From the NCBI GenBank assembly GCA_902782585.1, contig CACZNK010000025.1, positions 1 to 11,358 on the forward strand: a stretch of 11,358 nucleotides of DNA, in the 5' to 3' direction. Each line of letters starts with the position of its first letter. The first letter of the stretch is position 1. Below the pieces are notes generated by a model that searched no databases, was not told the origin of the DNA, and saw nothing but the letters and a program-made list of their open reading frames with translations. The position numbers and the translations under genes are program-made. Shown here in pieces: positions 1 to 6,926 of the stretch. This stretch comes from an uncultured Ureaplasma sp. GTDB lineage: Bacteria > Bacillota_I > Bacilli_A > Mycoplasmatales > Mycoplasmoidaceae.

Positions 1-1077
1 TGCTGAAACTAATTATGAAAATAAAATTGATCGTGATGCTCTTTTATCAATGCTACAACCAAGACTTGAAATTGCTAAACAATTATTATCAAATGAAGGA
101 TTATTTTTTTGTAGCATAGATGATAGAAATTATGCCTATGTGAAAGTTCTTTGTGATACCATATTCGGTTGTAATAAATTTGTAAACACAATAATATGAC
201 AACGTCATAGTGGTGGGGGATTGACAAAAAAATAATTACAGGTCATGATTATGTATTGGTTTATAGAATGGATAAAGCAACAATGCTTTATGCAAAGCAA
301 GAAATTAATAAAAATAAAATAGTAATTATAGATGGTAAAGAATACTATTTTGATGCACATCCTTTGAAAAAAGAATTTGGGAACAAAAGAATACCTTCCG
401 GATTAGAAAGATACCTTGTTTTTGAAGAACTATCAAAAAATGAACAGAATAAATATAAAAATTCAAAATTTTATGTAATTAAAGAATATAAAAACACTGG
501 AAAACGCATTATTTATCCTTATCGTAGAGCTGATATCAAAAAAATGTACTCAATAAATGGATGCGAATCTGGGGAGGGAATTGAAAATTTAATAGAATTA
601 GGTTTTAAAAAAGAAGATTTTGATTTCCCAAAACCTGTTAAATTAATGAAAACTTTAATTTTTTCTAATTGTAAAAAAGATTCAATAATTCTTGATTTTT
701 TTGCTGGAAGTGGAACAACAGGTCAAGCAGTTTTAGAATTAAATAAAGAAGATGGTGGAAATAGAAAATTTATTTTGTGTGTTAATGGTAGTGGTAATAG
801 CGATCAGATTTGTAAAGAGCGTCTAAGAAGAGTAATAACTGGCAAAACAAGTGATGGTAAATCAAACTTCCCATGAATTAAAAATAATAAACCATTAGGT
901 TCTTCACTAGGTATATACAATATTGAAGAAGCTTCAATATATACAGATGCTAATTGCTTAATTGACAAAATAAATGAACTAGATTATGATTTACCAAAAT
1001 TTAGGACTGAGTTGAAAAAAATTGAATGAGTTTGTGATAACTTTAAAGTTTGTACAAAACACTTAAAAGAAAAATAA
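1..1077 (+). pseudogene. mod: Type III restriction-modification DNA methyltransferase Mod, 3' part, frameshifted
   Basis: This is the C-terminal part of a type III Mod subunit, which methylates adenine and supplies sequence recognition for the Mod-Res complex. The window opens inside the gene, so the N-terminal DPPY catalytic motif is not visible. From base 2 the frame reads ALLSMLQPRLEIAKQLLS, then FFCSIDD and VKVLCDTIFG, all typical of this family, and ends at TAA 233-235. The rest lies one frame over: from about 232 it continues IITGHDYVLVYRMDK, a target-recognition region, then the AdoMet-binding motif DFFAGSGTT at 694-720, ending at TAA 1075-1077. UGA codons at 197 and 874 read as Trp. 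One extra A in the run at 226-232 would join the halves smoothly. It may be phase-variable, decayed, or a sequencing error. The res gene starts one base after the stop. Family identity is secure; functional status is not. Confidence 0.85.
226..232 (+). repeat. Run of seven A at the mod frameshift
   Basis: Seven consecutive A sit exactly where the mod reading frame breaks. With eight A the codons read aca aaa aaa ata att, giving T-K-K-I-I and restoring one continuous Mod frame through the downstream half. Homopolymer runs are common slippage sites during replication and transcription in AT-rich genomes. At seven the tract is short for a classical phase-variation switch, so simple decay or a base-calling error are equally possible. 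Confidence 0.6.
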
Positions 1078-1078
1078 T

Positions 1079-3046
1079 ATGTTAGAAAAAGTTAAATTTA
1101 TTCAAGAAACTAAAGTTGATGAATTATTAAACCTTGAACTTGTTGAAGGCGAAAAAGAATATTTTTTAAAAGCTCCTACTGGAAGTGGTAAAACATATAT
1201 GCAAGGATATTTAATTTCACAATTGATTAAAAAATATCCAAAATGTAAAATCATTTATCAAAGTCTATCTAAAGGTGATTTGACTCAACAAAGTGCTGAC
1301 AATATTATTAAGTACGATTTTGAAAACATAAAACCATATATTCTTTCAACTGATAGATCTGAACAAGAAAGTATTTCAATTCCAACAGATTATAATGTTT
1401 ATTTTTTACCAAGAGATTTAAATAAAAATAAGGGACTATTGGAAATTCCTTTAAAAGATTTTTTAGAATATAAAACAAAAAATGATACTAAATTTCTAAT
1501 AATTGATGAATGTCATGAAGCTCATAAAAATATTGAAAAATACTATGATGAATTTGATAGAATATATGGTTTTAGTGCCACACCTACTATTAATCAATTA
1601 AAAACAGGAAGATATGTTGAGTTAAGTGATGATGAATGTGTTGATGAGGAAATAATTAAAAAGAAAAAATTTATTCATATTGATGATCCAATTTTTCCTG
1701 ATAATGATGATAATCAATATATTAAAGAATGATTAATTAAAAAAGTTAATCAATCAATAAATGATTTTAAAGAAATAAAAAATAATTATAAAGGTAGTGG
1801 AATTAACCCTGCTCTAATTATTCAAATATCTAATAAATTTCAAGGACAACAAGAAAAAGAAATTATTACAAATATTCTAAATAAAAATGGATTGCTTTGA
1901 TATTATAGAGATCAAAAAGGTTTTATTTCTTCTGATAAGATTAATGAATTAAAAGGTGCAAGTAGAGAAAAAGCATGAAATTATGTTAAAAGTAATTCAT
2001 CAAATATAGATGTTATTATTTTTAAATTAGCTATTAATACTGGTGTTGATATTCCTCGAGCATGTTATTTATTACAAATAAGAAAAACTCAAAGCGAAAC
2101 ATTAGATGAGCAAGTAATTGGAAGAATAAGACGAAATCCACTTTTAAAAGATTGAGATGATATTGATCCTAAATTTAAAACTAACTTACTAACTGCATAT
2201 ATAAATGGTGTTGAACAACAAGAAACTCGAAAAGTTGAATATGTAAAAAGAATTAAGAATATTGAAATTCAAACAACAATTTTGAAAGATAAAAAACCAC
2301 TAAGTTTCAAAAATATTAACAAGAGTGAATTTAAAAAATATGAAGGTGAATTAAAAAACATTTTTAAATTGAAAGAAAATTGAGATTGTATAGATGGAAA
2401 AATTAAAAATAATTACAAAAATATAACTAAAAATGAATGAATCGAACTTTGCTTGAATATTGATATATTGAATAGTAAACCATTTATAAATAATTATTCA
2501 AATAATGTTGGGATTTCAAGTAGTGTAGGACTACAAGAACTAACTTTTTATAGAATAGACCCATATGAAACTATTATTGATAATTGAAATTGAAAAAAAT
2601 GTGATAATGAAAATAATCATATTTATACATTTGAATCTATTGCTGAAAAAGAAGTTGCTGATAGATTAAAAAATTTGAACCTTACATTATGAGGTAAAAA
2701 TTGATTTAATGGTTCAAAAATTTCATTTGAATATTTTTTAAGGCAAAAAGGAAATTATTTAATTTCCAAACAATACCCAGATTTCTTTGTAATTAAAAAT
2801 AATAAAAAATATTTGATAGAAGTTAAAAGTTTTGATGGTAAAAACCAAGCATCAATTGAATATCAAGATTACTTCAATAAAGTGGAATCTATAAAAAAAG
2901 TTTATGATGAAATTGCTCAAATTACAAATCAAATAATGGTTGTAATAGTAAAACAAAAAGATAAAACTTGAGTCTCATATGTATATGAAAAAGACAAACA
3001 ACCTACTACATATACAAATAGGAATTTGTATGATTTTTTAAAATAG
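1079..3046 (+). CDS. res: Type III restriction endonuclease subunit Res (655 aa)
   Basis: This is the ATP-dependent helicase/nuclease partner of Mod; the type III complex cleaves DNA carrying unmethylated sites. The frame is open for 655 codons when UGA is Trp (for example at 1730, 1898, 1976). Superfamily 2 motifs appear in order: Walker A APTGSGKT at residues 32-39, Walker B DECH at 143-146, SAT at 166-168, and motif VI QVIGRIRR at 345-352. The C-terminal nuclease shows PDF (D568) followed by IEVK (E581, K583), a PD-ExK site. All catalytic residues seem present. At 655 residues it is clearly shorter than the 900-1000 typical of EcoP15I-like Res. It begins ATG one base after the mod TAA, so translation is probably coupled; no strong ribosome binding site is visible. 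Since Res normally needs Mod for recognition, the broken mod upstream matters for whether this protein cuts DNA. Confidence 0.9.
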
Positions 3047-3055
3047 CATAAACAT

Positions 3056-3084
3056 TTGTCAAATTAATATTTATTTTTTATAAA
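3056..3084 (+). promoter_or_regulatory. Candidate promoter for the 128-aa ORF
   Basis: A TTGTCA (3056-3061) and a TATAAA (3079-3084) are separated by 17 bp, close to the sigma-A consensus and correctly spaced. A second -10-like TATAAT lies at 3093-3098 without a good -35. The element sits just after the res stop and about 80-100 bp before the plus-strand ORF at 3163, so that ORF probably has its own transcript. AT-rich DNA yields such matches by chance. Confidence 0.4.
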
Positions 3085-3117
3085 AATTAATTTATAATCA
3101 TATATGAAAGTCGTCAT
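3064..3117 (-). other. Possible 17-codon minus-strand ORF with perfect Shine-Dalgarno
   Basis: On the minus strand AAAGGAGGT (3132 to 3124) ends just before a 6-7 nt spacer and an ATG at 3117, the best Shine-Dalgarno match in the window. The frame reads MTTFIYDYKLIFIKNKY and stops at TAA (3064-3066). No promoter for it is obvious. The peptide is short, and the DNA could instead act only on the plus strand, where the same bases read ACCTCCTTTCT. I recognise no family. It may be the remnant start of a longer gene carried in on mobile DNA. Confidence 0.18.
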
Positions 3118-3135
3118 ACATTGACCTCCTTTCTT

Positions 3136-3148
3136 GGGCTTTTAGCCC
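3136..3148 (+). terminator. GGGCT-TTT-AGCCC hairpin before the 128-aa ORF
   Basis: A perfect 5-bp, GC-rich stem with a 3-nt loop stands in a segment (3104-3155) of about 44 percent GC, well above its surroundings. It is followed by CCTTTCTGTTATT, a broken T-tract, so it could be a weak intrinsic terminator for upstream transcription or a leader hairpin controlling the ORF that starts 15 bases later. The heptamer CCTTTCT occurs on both sides (3128-3134 and 3148-3154), 20 bp apart. A 13-codon leader-like frame (ATG 3104, TAG 3143-3145) ends inside the hairpin. Confidence 0.4.
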
Positions 3149-3162
3149 CTTTCTGTTATTAA

Positions 3163-3549
3163 ATGAAAAATAAACGCTGAAATGTTTATTTCACTAAAGA
3201 ATTCAAATATAACTATTACAAAGATGTTGATAAAAATAAGCGACGTCCATTGTTTGTTTGAAAAAGTTATTTGCCAACAATAAAGAATCACTGATTATGT
3301 TTTTATTGTTCATCAAAATTTGATAAAAATAATAAAGAATTATGTATTTTAATCGATAAGAATAAGAATAAAGGTTTTTCTAAAAACACATATATTTGAT
3401 TACATAAACCTATTATTTTCTTTAGATTTGATTTCATAATTTTTAGAAAAGACAACAATAAAAGACCACAATGTAACATTATTGATAAAACTCTTAAAGA
3501 TGAAATTAGAACAAAAATATGAGAAATTTATTCTTGAAGTTTTAAATAA
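3163..3549 (+). CDS. Trp-rich 128-aa protein, possible MazF/ToxN-like toxin
   Basis: This frame is invisible under the standard code because all six Trp codons are UGA; read with code 4 it is open from ATG 3163 to TAA 3547-3549. A TAA lies directly before the ATG, so the start cannot extend upstream, and no Shine-Dalgarno is seen. The protein is soluble-looking and basic. It shows RRPLFVW (28-33), a second probable strand WLCFYCSSK (44-52), then NTYIWLHKPIIFFRF near 75-89 and a C-terminal helix LKDEIRTKIWEI (111-122). The order of an RP-hydrophobic strand, a strand ending S-S/T-S, a further strand pair and a final helix recalls the MazF/PemK/ToxN toxin fold, but this is judged by eye. Position after a type III R-M system and behind its own promoter and hairpin fits an accessory defence or toxin gene. 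Function is otherwise unknown. Confidence 0.6.
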
Positions 3550-3561
3550 TAAAATTATTTA
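3543..3561. terminator. A/T-only inverted repeat between converging genes
   Basis: Eight-base arms TAAATAAT (3543-3550) and ATTATTTA (3554-3561) flank a 3-base loop. The repeat covers the stop codons of both the plus-strand 128-aa ORF and the minus-strand whiA gene, whose coding ends are only 5 bp apart. It may serve as a bidirectional terminator, but an all-A/T stem of this length is weak and could be chance. Confidence 0.25.
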
Positions 3562-4478
3562 TTTACTTCTTTATAAATCTTTTTAAGTTTTATTACAAAA
3601 TGATTAATACCAGATCGAGTAATCTTTGTATTATATACTTTTTTATATATATCTGACAATTCAGTAATACTTGATGTTGGGTATTCTAAACGTAATTTGC
3701 AAAAATTCTTAAATTTATCTTTTTGTTTTTTATAAATTTTAGAACTTATGATTAATTTAATCATTTCTATTTGAGTATCACAAGCTTTAGTTGATTTAGA
3801 TATATTGGATATATCTAAATTATTTAATCGGTGTAACTGATTATTAAAATCTCTTGAAATAATTGTATCTTCCAATAATGACATATTTTCAATAGCATTA
3901 ATATGTTTTAAGAAATCAGAAACCTCAGTTGATCGTTTCAAATAAAGCACACTATTATATTTTCTTTTTAATAAAATTGGTGAAAGTTTTCAACTGATTA
4001 ATATTTCTTGAACTAAACGTAAAAATCTACCATTTGTACTCCTAATCTCCATATGATAAAATGATTTAGAAATATCACTAATGCTTCCTCCACTTAAAAA
4101 AGCACCAATAACATATGCACTTTTTTGTAATTCTGATTTGCAGAACATAATATTTTTATCATCTAAAACTTTTAAATCATTGATGATTTGTTCAAATTTT
4201 CCTTGATTAATAGTTAATCGATAAACACGGTTTTTATTGAAATTGTTAATTTCAGTATATGATAAATGATGATTTATTTTAGTAAGTTTATTAATGCAAT
4301 TTGTAATAAACCTAATTATGAATGAAAAATTAGATTCAATATAATATTCAATTTTAGATTCAGACAATGAAATTTTCATTCGATTAGTTAAAAAAGATGA
4401 AAGAATCATTCTTATAGATTCTATACTATATTTCTTATTACAAATTTCTTGTTTAATTGAAGAACTAAATGTTGGCAT
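3555..4478 (-). CDS. whiA: DNA-binding protein WhiA (307 aa)
   Basis: WhiA is a conserved Gram-positive and mollicute DNA-binding protein, linked to sporulation control in Streptomyces and to cell division and chromosome segregation in Bacillus. It has a LAGLIDADG-like N-terminal domain and a C-terminal helix-turn-helix. The start MPTFSSSIKQEI matches the family opening M-S-F-A-S-E-x-K-x-E-L, which is why ATG 4478 is chosen over a TTG three codons upstream. GAFLSGGS at residues 125-132 is the LAGLIDADG-type signature. The C-terminus has RLEYPTSSITELSDI and then ITRSGINHFVIKLKKI, the helix-turn-helix. A UGA Trp codon at 3990-3992 joins what would otherwise be two ORFs. Its ATG shares one base with the trxB TAA (TAATG), implying coupled translation as last gene of tpiA-trxB-whiA. 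It ends 5 bp from the oppositely oriented 128-aa ORF. Confidence 0.92.
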
Positions 4479-5431
4479 TATTTTCAACTATTTAAATATT
4501 TAATGATATTTAATGCAGCAATTGTGCCATCACTAACTGCAGTGGTGATTTGTTTAAATTGATTATTTGTTACATCACCAATTGCATAAATCCCTGGAAT
4601 ATTAGTTTCCATTTTTTGATTATGAATTACATAACCACTTTGATCAAGTAATTTTGTATTTAATAAATATTTAGTTGCAGGAATTGATCCAATATAGTTA
4701 AAAATATATGAACATGGGATTGTTTGTTGTTCATTATTATTCAAATTTTTAATAATTACCCCACTTACTTTAGTTCCATCGCCTAAAACTGTATCAACTA
4801 ATGAATTGAAAACCACATTAATATTATCTATTTGTTCTAATAAGTTAATATCAAAATCTTTTACATGAAATTGGTCGTTTCTAACTATTAAATTAACTTG
4901 TTTACAAATTTTAGATAAATAAATTGCATTAGATAATGCAGAATCACTATCGCCAACAACAATAACATCTTGATCCTTTGCTAAAGCACCATCGCATATT
5001 GCACAACAACTTATACCTTTGTTTTCGTATTTATCTGCATCATTTGCATCTAATTTATTTTCAATTCTTCCACTAGCAATAATTAAAGCTTTACAATATC
5101 TTGTAGTTCCATCAGTTGTATACACAACATGATAATTTAAATATTGATCAATTTGTGAAACTTCACCAAACAATGAAATAGCACCTGTTTCTTGTGCTTG
5201 TTCATACATATTTAATGCTAAATCAGCTCCAGAAATTTGTTTATAACCAGGATAATTATTTATAAAAGGAATATTAACTAATTTACCACCTGGAATGTTT
5301 TTTTCAATATAAGCAACTTTATATCCTGCATTGCTTAAATAAATGCAAGCAGCAAATGAACTTGGACCAGCACCAATAATTATGACATCAAATGTGTTAG
5401 AATCACACATCATCTTATGTTGTAAAGCCAT
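4478..5431 (-). CDS. trxB: Thioredoxin reductase-like flavoprotein (317 aa)
   Basis: Thioredoxin reductases pass electrons from NADPH through FAD and a CxxC disulfide to thioredoxin in the cytoplasm. Visible here are the FAD fold GAGPSSFAA from residue 20, GGKLV and NNYPGY (48-62), the redox pair C143-A-I-C146 followed by D147, and the C-terminal FAD motif IGDV (284-287) with QITTAVSDGTIAA. Length is normal. The NADPH domain is degenerate: the usual G-G-G-x-S-A is G160-D-S-D-S-A165, the following E-E-A is S-N-A, and the HRRxxxR motif that grips the NADPH phosphate is V183-R-N-D-Q-F-H189. It may use another donor. AAGG (5442-5439) sits 7 nt before ATG 5431, supporting this start. UGA 4486-4484 is Trp, so the protein ends NSWK at TAA 4480-4478, overlapping whiA by one base. 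It begins 19 nt after tpiA. Confidence 0.9.
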
Positions 5432-5450
5432 ATCTATACCTTAATTTCAA

Positions 5451-6323
5451 TTATTTACCTTTAATAATCTTTTCAGATTCAATATATTCAGGTGATGATT
5501 TAATAATTTTATAGAATGCATCTGGATTCAATCCTGCTCTACCAATTAAAAATCCATCAACGCTTCTAACTTTCAAGATTTCAGCAGCATTGTTTTCATC
5601 TACACTGCCACCATATAAAATATGAATATTTTTAGCTGTTGATTCATCATATATGCTTGCAACTATATTACGAATCATATCAATATTCTTACTAATTTCT
5701 TCATTTGTTGCTGGTGTTTTACCAATAGCCCAAATTGGTTCATAAGCAATAATTACATTTTTTATTTGTTCAGGTGAAATATCCTTTAAATCATTTAATA
5801 ATTGTTTTGAAAGCACCTTTTGAGTTAAATTACCACTTTTTTCTTCTGCTGTTTCGCCAACACAAAGAATTGGAATCATTTGGTTATTTGTTAGAGCTTT
5901 AATTGTTTCATTAATATCAATTTCTTTTAAATTAAAAATTGTTCTAGTTTCATAATGACCAACAATTGAGTAATTAATATTATATTCATGAACTTGGTCA
6001 TATGATATACAACCAGTATATGATCCTTTTTGTTTATAATAAACATTTTGAGCTACTGTTAATATTCCTTTTTTAGCCCTACAAACAACTGGTAATAAAC
6101 TAATTGCAGTAGGAGCAACACCTATAATAACATTACCCATTATTTTTAAAGTTTTATCTTTAGCAATTAATTTATTAAATTTTTTAAAGTATGCATCAAT
6201 ATCATCAAGCTTATTATTCATTTTTCAATTGGCAATAAAAATTTTATTGTTATATTTAGATAATAATTGACTAATTAGTTGTTTTTTAGATATCTTTTTT
6301 TGTTTTTGAATTTGATTTTCCAT
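5451..6323 (-). CDS. tpiA: Triosephosphate isomerase, divergent (290 aa)
   Basis: Triosephosphate isomerase interconverts dihydroxyacetone phosphate and glyceraldehyde 3-phosphate in glycolysis, the main ATP source of many mollicutes. The catalytic set is present: N32-W-K34 (the Trp is UGA at 6227-6225), H123 in IVGHYETR, and E195 in AYEPIW; the YGGSV phosphate-binding segment is also intact. The start at ATG 6323 is needed to include the N-W-K motif; an in-frame ATG at 6359 is an alternative. Upstream of the motif lies a Lys/Gln-rich stretch of some 25 residues that usual 250-residue enzymes lack. Three near-invariant motifs differ: GHSERR is GHYETR, the lid AIGTGK is AIGKTP and one residue shorter, and the phosphate-binding GGASL is GRAGL (R262). 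Activity is likely but worth testing. It is first gene of tpiA-trxB-whiA. Confidence 0.92.
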
Positions 6324-6341
6324 AAATATTACTTTTATTAA

Positions 6342-6372
6342 ATTATATTTAATACTCATTAAAAATGTTCAA
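6342..6372 (-). promoter_or_regulatory. Candidate promoter of tpiA-trxB-whiA
   Basis: On the minus strand TTGAAC (6372-6367) and a consensus TATAAT (6347-6342) are spaced by 19 bp, 18 nt ahead of the tpiA ATG at 6323. The -10 is perfect and the -35 is fair with a slightly long spacer. If the alternative ATG at 6359 were used, this element would lie inside the gene, which favours 6323. Confidence 0.4.
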
Positions 6373-6428
6373 CATATTTTAATCTTTAACTAAACAAACA
6401 AATGTTTTACGTTGTTTAATTTAATTAC

Positions 6429-6632
6429 TTACTCTTTTAAGTTACTAGCTTTAACTAAGTTATAAATTCTATTTTCAAGTTTATGCACTCTTTGATTAAA
6501 ATTAGTAACTTTAATATTTAAATTTAGTAGATTCATCTTATTTATCCCTAAATTTTTAAATCGTGATGGTTTCCTAGATTTTCCTAGTTTTCTTATATCA
6601 CCGGTTTTTCTTTTAGACTTAATTATTTGCAC
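6429..6632 (-). CDS. Small, very basic hypothetical protein (67 aa)
   Basis: I do not recognise this protein. The frame begins with a possible GTG at 6632 and ends at TAA 6431-6429; the open frame extends upstream to about 6681 without another usual start codon, and no convincing ribosome binding site precedes the GTG. The first half is crowded with Lys and Arg (KSKRKTGDIRKLGKSRKPS), suggesting nucleic-acid binding. The second half has heptad-like hydrophobics (NLNIKVTNFNQRVHKLENRI) that could form a short coiled coil. It lies between the small membrane gene and tpiA on the same strand. It could be a real small protein, a fragment of a decayed gene, or chance. Confidence 0.35.
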   Translation of the reverse strand: MQIIKSKRKTGDIRKLGKSRKPSRFKNLGINKMNLLNLNIKVTNFNQRVHKLENRIYNLVKASNLKE

Positions 6633-6788
6633 ATCAACATTTTTACCAATAAGTTTTATTTTTGTATTTATTATTAATGTTCATTATTTTGATTTTAATA
6701 ATTTTAGAATTTTTATTTATCTCATATTATTATAAAGCTCATTAAACTATATAGAATGAAAAAACTCAAAAAAACAAATAATTAAAAA

Positions 6789-6926
6789 TTATTTTTTACA
6801 AAAAACAAAAACCAAAATCATAGCAATAATACAACATATTGTAAAAAATGATAAGCAAACAATTGAAATTAATTTCTTTGTTCCAAGTTTATTAATTTTT
6901 CTTTGCTTATTATTTTTTATTTCCAT
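6789..6926 (-). CDS. 45-aa single-span membrane protein
   Basis: This short gene begins inside the end of pepA: its ATG at 6926 is 14 bases before the last base of the pepA stop, in another frame. The first 18 residues are basic (MEIKNNKQRKINKLGTKK), followed by one hydrophobic span from about residue 19 to 42 (LISIVCLSFFTICCIIAMIL and on) and a short FCKK end. This layout predicts a single transmembrane helix with a cytoplasmic positive N-terminus. Three cysteines fall in or near the span. The AAAGGAA box 7 nt ahead is among the best ribosome binding sites in the window, and overlap with pepA suggests translational coupling. No family is recognised and no role can be assigned; it lacks a lipoprotein Cys-box pattern. 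Confidence 0.6.
   Translation of the reverse strand: MEIKNNKQRKINKLGTKKLISIVCLSFFTICCIIAMILVFVFCKK

Noticed and set aside
1730..1732. UGA codon that would end Res at 217 residues
   Set aside because: The frame continues with helicase motif VI and the nuclease motif; UGA is Trp here, as in whiA, tpiA, pepA and metG, so these are not nonsense mutations.
4484..4487. trxB ending at UGA 4486-4484 and whiA starting at TTG 4487
   Set aside because: UGA reads as Trp, so trxB runs two codons further to TAA 4480-4478, and ATG 4478 gives WhiA the family-typical opening MPTFSSSIKQEI.
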